Positions 47,871-56,435 of a stretch of DNA of 64,000 bases are shown here, piece after piece. The notes beneath the pieces were generated by a model. The model was not told the DNA's origin, searched no databases, and saw only the letters and a list, made by a program, of their open reading frames with translations. The stretch's first letter is position 1; every line of letters starts with the position of its first letter. Both the position numbers and the translations under genes were made by a program. The DNA is from Sandaracinaceae bacterium (lineage in GTDB: Bacteria; Myxococcota_A; Polyangia; Polyangiales; Sandaracinaceae), in the NCBI GenBank assembly GCA_020633195.1, contig JACKEC010000014.1, positions 248,001-312,000 on the forward strand, read 5' to 3'.

Positions 47871-48862
47871 TCCCCCAGTTCGGCGAGGTCTTCGGCGAGC
47901 CCATCCCCGCGTACTTCGCGATGCTGGTGACGGGCTTCGCCGTCGCGATCGGGATGGGCGTCGTGTGGGCCAAGCGCTCGCACCTCGACACCGACGTCGT
48001 GATCGATCTCGGCCTCGGGGTGCTCATCGCCGGGGTCGCCGGCGCGCGCATCCTCCACGTCTTCGTCGACGGCTACTTCTGGGACTACGTCCACCTCTGC
48101 ACCGACCCCAGCCAGGTCACCTGGCAGATCACGCAGGGCCAGTGCCTGCAGGTCGAGGGCGCCTGGGACGCGGCCCGGCAGGTGTGTCAGCCGACCGGCG
48201 GCGACTGCCTCGCGTGGGCGAAGTTCTGGAACGGCGGCCTGGTCTGGTACGGCGGGCTCATCGGCGCGGGGGCCTACGGGATCCACTTCCTCTGGAAGGA
48301 GGGCTTCCCCGTCCTCAAGGGCATGGACATGACGGGGATCTCGATCCCGCTCGGCGTGTTCTTCGGGCGCCTCGGGTGCTGGTTCGGCGGCTGCTGCTTC
48401 GGCGACGTCAGCGACCACTGGACGGCGGTCAGCTTCCCCGCGTGGTCGCCGGCCAGCGAGGCGCAGTTCCGCGCCGGCGAGCTCGCGAGCCCCGGCCTGC
48501 CGTCGTTGCCCGTGCTGCCGATGCAGCTCTGGGAGGCCACCGCGTGCCTCTCCATCGCGGCCTTCTGCGCGCTCGTGCTCCACCCGCGCAAGCGCTTCGA
48601 CGGCCAGGTCTTCGCGGTGTCGATGGCCCTCTACGCGCTCGCCCGCGTGGCGCTCGAGGCCTTCCGCGCCGACGACCGCGGGGCGCTGCTCGGGATCTCC
48701 ACGTCGCAGTGGATCGGCTTCGCGATCGTCGCCGGGATGGCGTTCTTCTACGTCCGCTGGCAGCGCGCCGCGAAGGCCGCGCTCGCCGCCGCGTGGGTCG
48801 AGCCGAAGGTCCCGGAGGTCGCGCCCGAGCCGAAGGCCGAGCCGCCCGAAGAGGAAGAGTAG
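47867..48862 (+). CDS. lgt: prolipoprotein diacylglyceryl transferase
   Basis: 331 aa from GTG 47867, overlapping the second lspA stop by 4 nt. Lgt adds diacylglycerol to the lipobox Cys, the first step of lipoprotein maturation. Seen are an N-terminal membrane segment (AMLVTGFAVAIGMGVVW), GLGVLIAGVAGARILHV, NGGLVWYGGLIGA, FFGRLGCWFGGCCFG, and PTQL-like LPMQLWEA. An ~80-residue insertion with Cys residues (HLCTDPSQVTW...CQPTGGDCL) lies between TM segments. The C-terminal tail is Pro/Glu-rich. The operon order lspA-lspA-lgt puts maturation steps together. Confidence 0.95.
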   Translation: MIPQFGEVFGEPIPAYFAMLVTGFAVAIGMGVVWAKRSHLDTDVVIDLGLGVLIAGVAGARILHVFVDGYFWDYVHLCTDPSQVTWQITQGQCLQVEGAWDAARQVCQPTGGDCLAWAKFWNGGLVWYGGLIGAGAYGIHFLWKEGFPVLKGMDMTGISIPLGVFFGRLGCWFGGCCFGDVSDHWTAVSFPAWSPASEAQFRAGELASPGLPSLPVLPMQLWEATACLSIAAFCALVLHPRKRFDGQVFAVSMALYALARVALEAFRADDRGALLGISTSQWIGFAIVAGMAFFYVRWQRAAKAALAAAWVEPKVPEVAPEPKAEPPEEEE

Positions 48863-48890
48863 GCCGCGTAGATTCCAACGGGAGGCGTGG

Positions 48891-48896
48891 TAAGAA
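48891..48896 (+). promoter_or_regulatory. -10-like box TAAGAA before ileS
   Basis: TAAGAA ends 7 nt before ATG 48904. A GGGAGG further upstream (48880-48885) is too far from the start to serve as a ribosome site. So ileS may have its own leaderless transcript, besides read-through from lgt 41 nt upstream. Confidence 0.35.
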
Positions 48897-48903
48897 CCGC
48901 GCC

Positions 48904-51900
48904 ATGCCGTTCGAACCGGAGTCCCCCCGCGTCGACCTGCCGGCGCTCGAAGAGGCGCTGCTCACCTACTGGCGCGACGCGCGGATCTTCGAGAAGTCCG
49001 TGGAGCTCGCGCAAGACCGGCCGCGCTTCGTCTTCTACGAGGGCCCGCCGACCGCCAACGGGATGCCGCACCCGGGTCACGCGCTCACCCGCGTGATGAA
49101 AGACGTCGTGCTCCGCTACAAGACGATGACCGGGCACTACGTCCCGCGTCGCGCCGGCTGGGACACGCACGGCCTGCCCGTCGAGGTCGAGGTCGAGAAG
49201 GACCTCGGGATCTCCGGCCGCCCCGCGATCGAGGCCTACGGCGTCGAGGCGTTCTCGCGCAAGTGCGTCGAGTCGGTGTTCCGCTACATCGGCGAGTGGA
49301 CGACGATGACCGAGCGCATCGCGTTCTGGGTCGACGTCGACGCGGCGTACGTGACCTTCCACAAGAGCTACGTCGAGAGCGTCTGGTGGGCGCTCAAGAC
49401 GCTCTTCGAGAAGGGCCTGCTCTACCAGGACTACAAGGTCGTCTGGTGGTGGCCGCAGGGCGGCACGGCGCTCTCGAGCGGCGAGGTCGGCCAGGGCTAC
49501 AAGGAGGTCGACGACCCGTCGGTCATCGTCCGCTTCGCGGTGAAGGACCAGCCCGGCACCTCGTTTCTCGCGTGGACGACGACCCCGTGGACGCTGCCCT
49601 CGAACGTCGGCCTCGCGGTCGCCGCGGACCAGCCGTACGTGACCGTGCAGGTCGGCGACGAGAAGCTGGTGCTCGCCGAGGCGCTCGTCGGCAAGGTCCT
49701 CGGCGATCAGGAGCACGAGGTCCTCGAGACCAAGCTCGGGAGCGAGTGGGTCGGCACGCACTACGCGCCGCCGTTCACGTACGCCGAGCCCGAAGGCGGC
49801 GACCCGCACCGCATCATCGCGGCGGACTTCGTCACCCTCGACACCGGCTCCGGCATCGTCCACATCGCGCCCGCCTTCGGTGAGGACGACTTCCGGGTCG
49901 CCAAGCAGGAGGACCTCGGGTTCCTCCAGCTCGTCGCGCCGGACGGGACGTTCCTCGACTCGGTGACCGACTTCGCGGGGCGCTTCTGCAAGGAGGCCGA
50001 CCGCGACATCGTGCGGCTCCTCCGTCAGCGCGGCTTGCTCGTGAAGGACGAGGTCTACCGCCACGACTACCCGTACTGCTGGCGCAAGATGGACGACCCG
50101 CTCATCCAGTACGCGCGCCGGTCGTGGTTCATCCGCACGACGCAGGAGATCCACCGCGTCATCGAGAACAACCAGCACGTCGGCTGGGAGCCGCCGCACA
50201 TCAAGGACGGCCGCTTCGGCGAGTTCCTCCGCTCCAACGTGGACTGGGCGCTGAGCCGCGAGCGCTTCTGGGGCACGCCGCTGCCCATCTGGATCAACGA
50301 CGAGACCGGCGCGATGCACGCGATCGGGTCGTGCGCCGAGCTCCGCGAGCTGAACCCGAGCGCGTTCGCGAAGTTCGAGGCCGCCCAGAAGGACGACCCG
50401 TCCCTGAGCGAGCACCTCATGGTCCACAAGCCGTGGATCGACGACGTCACGTTCACCAAGGACGGCGAGCCCGGCACCTACCGGCGCGTCCCCGACGTCA
50501 TCGACTGCTGGTTCGACTCGGGCTGCATGCCCTTCGCGCAGCACGGCTACCCGCACCAGAACCGCGAGCTCTTCGAGCAGGAGTTCCCGGCCGACTTCAT
50601 CACCGAGGCGCTCGATCAGACGCGCGGGTGGTTCTACTCGCTCATCACGATCAGCACGCTGCTCTTCGAGGACCAGCCCGACCCGCACCCGTACCGCAAC
50701 TGTACGGTGCTCGCCTTGTTGACGGACGGCGAGGGCAAGAAGCTCAGCAAGCGCGACCGCAACTACCGCCCGCCGGTCGAGATGTTCGACAAGTACGGCG
50801 CCGACGCGGTGCGCTGGTCGCTCTACAACTCCTCGATCCCCGGGCAGAGCGCGAAGTGGTTCGACGCGGGCGCCAACGACGCGATCAAGGACTTCCTGCT
50901 CAAGGTCTGGAACGTCTACACGTTCTTCGTCACCTACGCGAACGTCGACGGCTGGGACGCGACGAAGGAGCGCCCGCCGCTCGCCGAGCGGGCGGACCTC
51001 GACCGCTGGATCCTCGCCGAGCTCGACCAGACCGTGCGCGTCGTGCGCTACGAGATGGACGGCTTCCGCACGCACCCCTCGGCGCGCGCGCTCTCCGCGC
51101 TCGTCGACTCGCTCTCGAACTGGTACGTGCGCCGGAGCCGCGCGCGCTTCTGGGCCGAGGGCGACTCGCCGGACAAGGCGGCGGCGTTCGCGACGCTCTT
51201 CGAGGTCCTCGTCGACCTCTCGAAGCTCCTCGCGCCCTTCGTGCCGTTCGTCGCCGAGCGCATCCACAAGAACCTCGTCGGCGCGGAGTCGGTCCACCTG
51301 ACGGACTTCCCGGAGCCCGACGACGCGCGCGCCGACGAGTCGCTGCGCGAGCAGATGGCGGCGGCGCGGACCGTCGTCACCCTCGGCCAGCGCGTCCGCG
51401 CGCAGCACAAGCTCAAGGTGCGGCAGCCCCTCGCGGCGGCGGTCGTCGTCGTCGCCTCGGACGAGGACCGCGCGATGGTCGAGCGGTTCGCGGACGCGAT
51501 CACCGACGAGCTCAACGTCAGCGCGCTGACCTTCACCGACGAGCCCTCGAAGTACGTGTCGTTCGAGCTGGTGCCGAACTTCCGCGTGTGCGGCCCGCGC
51601 CACGGCAAGCGCGTCCCGCTCATCAAGAAGGCCCTCGGCGCGGCGGACGGCGGCGTGCTGTACGCGCAGATGGAGGCGGAGGGGAAGGTCGAGCTCGAGC
51701 TCTCGGACGGGCCGATCGAGCTCGCCTCCGACGAGATCGAGATCCGCCTCGAGGCGAAGGAGGACTTCGCCGCCGCGTCGGATCGCGGGCGGGTCGTCGT
51801 CCTCGACACGCGCATCACCGACGAGCTGCGCCGCGCCGGTCTCGCCCGCGAGGTCGTCAACCGCGTGCAGCGCGCCCGCAAGGACGCCGACCTCGCGTTC

Positions 51901-52086
51901 GAGGCGCGCATCACGCTGCGCTACGAGGCCGACGGCGAGCTGGCCGCGGCGATGGCCGAGCACGCCGGCTACATCTCCACCCAGGTGCTCGCGAGCACGC
52001 TCGAGGCGGGCGCGGGGGAGGGCGACGGGATCGCCGGCGACGTCGACGGCTTCGCGCTGACCTTCTGGATCTCGGAGGGCGCGTGA
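48904..52086 (+). CDS. ileS: isoleucyl-tRNA synthetase (type 2)
   Basis: 1060 aa. It charges tRNA-Ile with isoleucine and edits valine. HIGH-type motif PHPGHA at 55-60 and KMSKS-type motif KLSKR at 613-617. The editing domain shows TTTPWTLPSNVGLAV and GEDDF; also visible are DCWFDSGCMPF, QTRGWFYSL and the anticodon-binding part DSLSNWYVRRSRARFW. The length and motifs fit the type-2 (eukaryote-like) IleRS class, in which known members resist mupirocin. folD overlaps its stop by GTGA. Confidence 0.97.
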   Translation: MPFEPESPRVDLPALEEALLTYWRDARIFEKSVELAQDRPRFVFYEGPPTANGMPHPGHALTRVMKDVVLRYKTMTGHYVPRRAGWDTHGLPVEVEVEKDLGISGRPAIEAYGVEAFSRKCVESVFRYIGEWTTMTERIAFWVDVDAAYVTFHKSYVESVWWALKTLFEKGLLYQDYKVVWWWPQGGTALSSGEVGQGYKEVDDPSVIVRFAVKDQPGTSFLAWTTTPWTLPSNVGLAVAADQPYVTVQVGDEKLVLAEALVGKVLGDQEHEVLETKLGSEWVGTHYAPPFTYAEPEGGDPHRIIAADFVTLDTGSGIVHIAPAFGEDDFRVAKQEDLGFLQLVAPDGTFLDSVTDFAGRFCKEADRDIVRLLRQRGLLVKDEVYRHDYPYCWRKMDDPLIQYARRSWFIRTTQEIHRVIENNQHVGWEPPHIKDGRFGEFLRSNVDWALSRERFWGTPLPIWINDETGAMHAIGSCAELRELNPSAFAKFEAAQKDDPSLSEHLMVHKPWIDDVTFTKDGEPGTYRRVPDVIDCWFDSGCMPFAQHGYPHQNRELFEQEFPADFITEALDQTRGWFYSLITISTLLFEDQPDPHPYRNCTVLALLTDGEGKKLSKRDRNYRPPVEMFDKYGADAVRWSLYNSSIPGQSAKWFDAGANDAIKDFLLKVWNVYTFFVTYANVDGWDATKERPPLAERADLDRWILAELDQTVRVVRYEMDGFRTHPSARALSALVDSLSNWYVRRSRARFWAEGDSPDKAAAFATLFEVLVDLSKLLAPFVPFVAERIHKNLVGAESVHLTDFPEPDDARADESLREQMAAARTVVTLGQRVRAQHKLKVRQPLAAAVVVVASDEDRAMVERFADAITDELNVSALTFTDEPSKYVSFELVPNFRVCGPRHGKRVPLIKKALGAADGGVLYAQMEAEGKVELELSDGPIELASDEIEIRLEAKEDFAAASDRGRVVVLDTRITDELRRAGLAREVVNRVQRARKDADLAFEARITLRYEADGELAAAMAEHAGYISTQVLASTLEAGAGEGDGIAGDVDGFALTFWISEGA

Positions 52087-52943
52087 CCACCGGGCAGGTC
52101 CTGGACGGGCGCGCCATCGCGGCGGCGGTCCGCGCCGAGGTCGCCGTCGACGCGGCGCGGTTCCTCGACCAGCACGGGCGGCAGCCGGGGCTCGAGGTCG
52201 TCCTCGTGGGCGAGGACCCCGCGTCGCAGGTGTACGTGCGCAACAAGGAGCGCGCGGCCGGCCAGGCGGGCATCCGCGGCGCCGTGCATCGGCTCCCCGC
52301 CTCGACCTCGCAATCCGACTTGCTCGGTCTGCTCGCGCGCCTCAACGCCGACGACACCGTCGACGGCATCCTCGTGCAGCTCCCGGTACCCGAGGGGCTC
52401 GACGAGCTGGTGACCACCGACGCGATCGATCCGGCGAAGGACGTGGACGGCCTCCACCCGATGAACGCCGGCGCGCTCGTCGCTGGTCGGCCAGGGCTCC
52501 AGCCGTGCACCCCGCGCGGCTGCATGCGCCTGCTGCGCGAGACGGGGATCGAGCTCACCGGCAAGCGCGCCATCGTGATCGGGCGAAGCAACCTCGTGGG
52601 CAAGCCCATCGGGCTGATGCTGCTCGCCGCGAACTGCACCGTGACGATGGCCCACTCGCGCACCGTCGACCTCGAGGACCGCGTGCGCGAGTCCGACGTC
52701 GTCGTCGCCGCGGTGGGCCGCCCCCGCATGATCGAGGGCGGCTGGGTGAAGGACGGCGCGGTCGTGATCGACGTCGGCATCAACCGCCTCGAGGACGGCA
52801 CGCTGTGCGGTGACGTCGACTACGAGGGCGCGCTCGCGCGGGCGAGCTGGGTCACCCCGGTGCCGCGTGGCGTCGGGCCGATGACCATCGCGATGCTGCT
52901 GCAGAACACCGTCGACGCCGCGTTCGCGCGCGCCTCGCGGTGA
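52083..52943 (+). CDS. folD: methylenetetrahydrofolate dehydrogenase/cyclohydrolase
   Basis: 286 aa from GTG 52083, coupled to ileS. It interconverts 5,10-methylene-, methenyl- and formyl-tetrahydrofolate using NADP. Motifs: YVRNKERAAG with the catalytic Lys, GILVQLPVP, DPAKDVDGLHP, PCTPRGCM, GRSNLVGKPIG (NADP loop) and TPVPRGVGPMTIAMLL. Size and motifs are normal. The GNAT gene starts by GTGA overlap at the stop. Confidence 0.97.
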   Translation: MTTGQVLDGRAIAAAVRAEVAVDAARFLDQHGRQPGLEVVLVGEDPASQVYVRNKERAAGQAGIRGAVHRLPASTSQSDLLGLLARLNADDTVDGILVQLPVPEGLDELVTTDAIDPAKDVDGLHPMNAGALVAGRPGLQPCTPRGCMRLLRETGIELTGKRAIVIGRSNLVGKPIGLMLLAANCTVTMAHSRTVDLEDRVRESDVVVAAVGRPRMIEGGWVKDGAVVIDVGINRLEDGTLCGDVDYEGALARASWVTPVPRGVGPMTIAMLLQNTVDAAFARASR

Positions 52944-53728
52944 GCCGGGCGACCGACACCGTCCGTTCGCAGATCGTCGAGGCGCCGCTGCGTGGGCTCG
53001 TGCGCCTGCCGGACACGCGCGTGATCGACGACGACACGTGGCGCCGCGTGATCACGCCGTCGCAGCCGGGCTCGCTCAACGAGGTGCTCCGCGCGCGGCT
53101 CGCGCCCGACGCGGTGGACGAGGCCGTCGAGCGGGTCCTGTCGGAGCACGCCGCGCTCGACGTCGATCTCAAGTGGGTCGTCGCGTTCGACTCCTCGCCG
53201 ACCGACGCCCTCGCCGCCGCGCTCGACGCGCGAGGCCTCGAGCGCTGGGAAGCCGCGGGCATGTGGGCCTCCGCGCGCCTCGACGTCGCCGCGCCCGACG
53301 CGGTGCTGGTGCGCCCCGTCGAGCTCGACGACCCCGAGCTGGCCCGCGCGTTCGTCGCGGGCTGGGGGGGCGCGCTCGAGGATCACCGCGCGCTGCTCGC
53401 CTGCACGCCGCCGACGTACCGCTTCTTCCTCGCGTCGATCGTCCAGGGTGGCGCGAGCGCGGTGATCGGCCTCGCGGGCTACGTACGCCAGCCGCCGGTC
53501 GCGTACCTCACGAGCGCCGTCGTCGTGCCCACCGCGCGCGGCCGCGGCGCGTACCGGGCGCTCCTCGCGACGCGGCTCGCGGCGGCGCGCGCCGAGGGGC
53601 TCGGCCGCGTGGTCACCCAAGCGCGCGTCGCGACGTCGGCGCCCATCCTCGCGCGCCTCGGCTTCGAGGAGTCGTATCGCTTCCAGATGTTCAGGGCGCG
53701 AAGAGGAACGGCCACGCCACCACGATGA
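52940..53728 (+). CDS. GNAT-family N-acetyltransferase
   Basis: 262 aa from GTG 52940, coupled to folD. The N-terminal half (LKWVVAFDSSPTDAL...GLERWEAAGMW) looks like an extra domain. The C-terminal half has the GNAT fold with the acetyl-CoA loop VVVPTARGRGAYRALL (Q/RxxGxG/A type) and the ending IARLGFEESYRFQMF. The substrate cannot be told. The 3' end overlaps the convergent gene by 38 nt. Confidence 0.85.
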   Translation: MSRATDTVRSQIVEAPLRGLVRLPDTRVIDDDTWRRVITPSQPGSLNEVLRARLAPDAVDEAVERVLSEHAALDVDLKWVVAFDSSPTDALAAALDARGLERWEAAGMWASARLDVAAPDAVLVRPVELDDPELARAFVAGWGGALEDHRALLACTPPTYRFFLASIVQGGASAVIGLAGYVRQPPVAYLTSAVVVPTARGRGAYRALLATRLAAARAEGLGRVVTQARVATSAPILARLGFEESYRFQMFRARRGTATPPR

Positions 53729-54122
53729 ACCCCGGCGTGCGCCGGTGACCGGATCGCAGGTCGGGCGGCACCACCGAGCGTCGCTCGGGGCCCTGCACCG
53801 TCTCGACCGCGGGCGGCGGTCGCTCCCAGGACGCGAAGCGCAGGTGCGTGAACGCCGCGGCGATGCAGCTCTCCGCGGCGGGCGACACGTCCTCGGGTGA
53901 CTCGCCGAGCTCGAGCTCGACGACCTTGCCCGTCCAGTCGATGGTGAGCCGCACGAGGTAGCGCCCGTCGGCGAGGTGATGACGCTCGCGGCACGCCACG
54001 AGCTCGGGGCTGGCCTGCCGCAGCACGCGGACCAGCGGCTCGCGCGCGATGAAGGCCTCCGCCCCGGCGGGGGCGAGGAGCGAGACCACGAGGAGCGCGG
54101 CGGCGAAGCGTCGTGCGGGCAC
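53691..54122 (-). CDS. secreted protein with TonB/AgmX-like C-terminal fold
   Basis: 143 aa. Signal peptide MPARRFAAALLVVSLLAPAGAEA. The mature part, ELVACRERHHLADGRYLVRLTIDWTGKVVELELGES...AAESCIAAAFTHLRF, has the Cys-xx-strand-Gly-V...Cys-hh-helix pattern seen in TonB and AgmX/PglI C-terminal domains. Two Cys could form a disulfide. The rest is short and basic. Possibly an envelope protein; role unknown. The assignment rests on pattern only. Confidence 0.68.
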   Translation of the reverse strand: MPARRFAAALLVVSLLAPAGAEAFIAREPLVRVLRQASPELVACRERHHLADGRYLVRLTIDWTGKVVELELGESPEDVSPAAESCIAAAFTHLRFASWERPPPAVETVQGPERRSVVPPDLRSGHRRTPGFIVVAWPFLFAP

Positions 54123-54174
54123 GCGCTTGGGACCCGCGATGCGACGAGAAGTTCCGGGGTGCTGGCTGGCGTGG

Positions 54175-55026
54175 CTACAGCAGCTGAGCGAGCAAGCGGT
54201 CGAGCTCGTCGTAGCTGGAGTAGCTCACGACGAGCTTGCCCTTGCCCTTGGCGTCCGTGACGGTGACCGGCGTCCCGAGCGAGCGGGTCAGGCGCTGCTC
54301 GAGGTCGCGCACGTTCGGGCTCTTCGCGGGCGCGTCCTTCACCTTCTCGCCCCGCGCGTCCGCGCGGACGCGGCGCTCGGTCTCGCGAACGCTCCAGCCG
54401 TCCTTGATCGCCTTGGCGGCGAGCCGCTTCATCGCGGCGGTGGACGACGCGCCGAGGAGCGCCCGGCCGTGGCCCTCGCTGAGCTGGCCGGCCTCGACGA
54501 ATTCGAGGATCGAGTCGGGGAGCTTGAGGAGGCGCAGGGCGTTCGCGATGGTCGACCGATCCTTGCCGACGCGCTGTGCGACGCTCTCCTGCGTGTGGCC
54601 GTGCTCCTCGACGAGGCGCGCGAAGGCGCGCGCGGTCTCGATCGGGTTGAGGTCCTCGCGCTGGAGGTTCTCGACGAGCGCGGCCTCGAAGGCCTCGGCG
54701 GTGCCGAGCTCGCGGACGAACACCGGGACGCGGTGCAGCCCGGCGCGCTGCGCGGCGCGCCAGCGGCGCTCGCCCGCGACGATCTCGTAGCCGCCCTGCG
54801 AGCGCGCGCGGACGAGGATGGGCTCGAGGATCCCGAGCTCGCGGATCGACGCGGCGAGCTCGTCGAGGGCCGCGTCGTCGAAGCGGCTGCGCGGCTGATC
54901 GCGGTTGGGGTGGACGTCCTCGATGGGCGCCTCGTGGCCGCCGCTCGAGCGACGCGGCTCCTCCGGCGCGGCGGGCGCCGTGGGCAGCATGCCGTCGAGA
55001 CCGCGACCGAGCCTTCGCTTCGCCAT
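54175..55026 (-). CDS. parB: chromosome-partitioning protein ParB
   Basis: 283 aa. ParB binds parS, spreads as a CTP-dependent clamp and works with ParA in chromosome segregation. The N-terminus MAKRRLGRGLDGML is typical; the ParB/Srx box is seen as PNRDQPRSRFDDAALDELAASI and GERRWRAAQRAG; ALVENLQREDLNPIETARAF and the helix-turn-helix QESVAQRVGKDRSTIANALRLL follow; the C-terminus has the YSSYDELDRLLAQLL dimerisation part. Its ATG overlaps the parA stop by one base. I did not find a parS consensus palindrome in the window by reading. Confidence 0.96.
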   Translation of the reverse strand: MAKRRLGRGLDGMLPTAPAAPEEPRRSSGGHEAPIEDVHPNRDQPRSRFDDAALDELAASIRELGILEPILVRARSQGGYEIVAGERRWRAAQRAGLHRVPVFVRELGTAEAFEAALVENLQREDLNPIETARAFARLVEEHGHTQESVAQRVGKDRSTIANALRLLKLPDSILEFVEAGQLSEGHGRALLGASSTAAMKRLAAKAIKDGWSVRETERRVRADARGEKVKDAPAKSPNVRDLEQRLTRSLGTPVTVTDAKGKGKLVVSYSSYDELDRLLAQLL

Positions 55027-55790
55027 CACGCGGCCTCGGCGGCGTCGAGGATCTCGCGCGCCAGGTTGAGGTAGCCGTGGCTCCCACGCGAGCTCGCGTC
55101 GTAGAGGATCACGGGCTTGCCGTGCGAGGGCGCCTCGGCGAGCCGGACGTTGCGCGGGATGGTCGTCTCGTAGACGTGGAAGTGGCGGCGCACCTCGTCG
55201 GCGACCTCGCGGTTGAGGTTGCTGCGCGGGTCCCACATCGTGAGCAGGACCCCGTCGAGCTCGAGGCCCGCGTTGAGCCCGGACTTGATGCGCTGGATGG
55301 TGCCCGTGAGATCGCTGAGCCCCTCGAGCGCGTAGTACTCGCACTGGAGCGGCACGAGCACGGCGTCCGCCGCCGTCAGCGCGTTGATCGTGAGCAGGCC
55401 GAGCGACGGCGGGCAGTCGATGAGGATCCAGTCCCAGCGATCGGCGAACGGGCGGAGGCCGTCGCGGAGGCGGGTGAACCGAGTCTCCTCGTCGACGAGC
55501 TCGAGCGCGGCGGCCGCGAGATCCGGCGAGGAGGGCGCGACGGAGAGGCCATCGAGATCCGTCTCGAGCACGATCGCGTCGAGCGTCGCGTCGCCCACGA
55601 GCATCTGATACGTGCCGCGCTCGACGCGCCGATGCGGGTGCCCGAGGCCGCTGGTCGCGTTGCCCTGCGGATCCAGATCCACGAGCAGCACGCGCTGCTC
55701 CGCGATGGCCAGGCTCGCGGCCAGGTTCACGGCGGTGGTCGTCTTGCCGACACCACCCTTCTGGTTCGCGATCGCGACGATTCGGCCCAT
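55026..55790 (-). CDS. parA: chromosome-partitioning ATPase ParA
   Basis: 254 aa. Deviant Walker ATPase: KGGVGKTT at 11-18, DLDPQGNAT (A') near 38, and DCPPSLGLLT (Walker B) near 124. It moves ParB-parS complexes over the nucleoid. The ribosome site GAGGCGG is just upstream of ATG 55790. Divergent small ORFs start about 130 bp upstream. Confidence 0.97.
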   Translation of the reverse strand: MGRIVAIANQKGGVGKTTTAVNLAASLAIAEQRVLLVDLDPQGNATSGLGHPHRRVERGTYQMLVGDATLDAIVLETDLDGLSVAPSSPDLAAAALELVDEETRFTRLRDGLRPFADRWDWILIDCPPSLGLLTINALTAADAVLVPLQCEYYALEGLSDLTGTIQRIKSGLNAGLELDGVLLTMWDPRSNLNREVADEVRRHFHVYETTIPRNVRLAEAPSHGKPVILYDASSRGSHGYLNLAREILDAAEAA

Positions 55791-55863
55791 CGATCCGCCT
55801 CGGAGGAGTGGCCGGTCTACCAGGGTGGGCGCACCGGGGCAACGCGCGATCGCGGCGCCTTTT

Positions 55864-55892
55864 TTGGTGGCCCTCGAACCCGGTGGTACAAG
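55864..55892 (+). promoter_or_regulatory. promoter for the small ORFs divergent from parA
   Basis: TTGGTG (55864-55869), a 17-bp spacer and TACAAG (55887-55892) with TGG in front, an extended -10. The start of transcription near 55899 would leave a ~20-nt leader with AGGACGAGG before GTG 55920. Confidence 0.45.
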
Positions 55893-55919
55893 GTACGCAG
55901 ATGTAGGACGAGGTGGTTG

Positions 55920-56108
55920 GTGATACTACCGAATGACACCGGCGCTTGGCTTCGACATTCCCTTCGGGACGCGCTCGCAGAGACGCGAGCGCTCCCGCCG
56001 GGAGCTCAACGAGTCCAGGAGCGTGTGTTCTGGGGTGGCCCCCCGGGTCCCGGAAATGCGTGCGTGCTGCCGCTGCGCCCGCGGCGTCGCGAGAACGAGG
56101 AGGCTTGA
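55920..56108 (+). CDS. small ORF upstream of the 55-aa gene (uncertain)
   Basis: 62 aa from GTG 55920 (or TTG 55917), with an AGGACGAGG ribosome site and a plausible promoter. The sequence (ILPNDTGAWLRHSLRDALAETRALPPG, then VFWGGPPGPGNACVLPLRP) begins with a helix and ends in a Gly/Pro/Trp segment. It stops 5 nt before the 55-aa gene. The third-position GC is lower than in neighbours, and no family is recognised. It could be a leader peptide, a real small protein or chance. Confidence 0.45.
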   Translation: MILPNDTGAWLRHSLRDALAETRALPPGAQRVQERVFWGGPPGPGNACVLPLRPRRRENEEA

Positions 56109-56113
56109 GCAAC

Positions 56114-56281
56114 ATGAGCGGACCGAAGCAATACCGAACGATCGAGGAGTTTCAGCGAGAGGAGATCCGCTCGCACATCAAGCTCGGCTGGTCGCTCGAT
56201 GACCTCTACGAGGAGGCGAACATCCACAAGCGCCAGATCGAAGAGGACGGTGAGCCCCGCGAGCTGGACTTCGAGTACTAG
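56114..56281 (+). CDS. 55-aa small acidic protein
   Basis: 55 aa, ATG 56114 with GAGGAGG ten bases upstream. The sequence is well formed and helical (TIEEFQREEIRSHIKLGWSLDDLYEEANIHKRQI), with an ending GEPRELDFEY. It has no signal peptide or Cys. The good ribosome site, codon usage and position behind the 62-aa ORF support a real gene. Its job is unknown; a regulatory or adaptor role near parAB is only a guess. Confidence 0.72.
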   Translation: MSGPKQYRTIEEFQREEIRSHIKLGWSLDDLYEEANIHKRQIEEDGEPRELDFEY

Positions 56282-56365
56282 CAACTAGACTTACGCAGTC
56301 CACGCTTCCTCCCTTGCGTGGCCTGCCCGTCGGCGAGCGTCGCCCCGCGACCCGACACACAACAA

Positions 56366-56397
56366 GAGACCCCGGCAGTCGCCCCTGCCGGGGTCTC
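56366..56397. terminator. 13-bp hairpin terminator between convergent genes
   Basis: A perfect 13-bp stem, GAGACCCCGGCAG / CTGCCGGGGTCTC, with a 6-nt loop. On the + strand it is followed by GCCTATTTCG; on the minus strand by TTGTTGTGTG. The latter is T-rich, so it may end transcription from both sides, mainly from the kinase gene. Confidence 0.7.
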
Positions 56398-56408
56398 GCC
56401 TATTTCGA

Positions 56409-56425
56409 GCGTCGCGAAGCGACGC
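56409..56425. repeat. GAA-loop hairpin before the second GTGCCC array
   Basis: GCGTCGC-GAA-GCGACGC, a perfect 7-bp stem with a GAA loop. Outside it, TTTC (56403-56406) can pair with GAAA (56428-56431) across a tandem G-A/A-G mismatch, so a longer stem with sheared GA pairs is possible. A hairpin with the same GAA loop and closely similar arms lies behind moeB. Confidence 0.65.
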
Positions 56426-56435
56426 GAGAAATCCC

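Noticed and set aside
55858..55866. T6 tract near 55.86 kb as a terminator
   Set aside because: No gene on the plus strand ends before it, and the inverted repeat in front of it (GGCGC/GCGCC) is weak. It is more likely part of the divergent promoter region.
55933..56202. Other plus-strand frames over the small ORFs
   Set aside because: They are Arg/Ser-rich, have no ribosome site and overlap the better-supported 62- and 55-aa ORFs.
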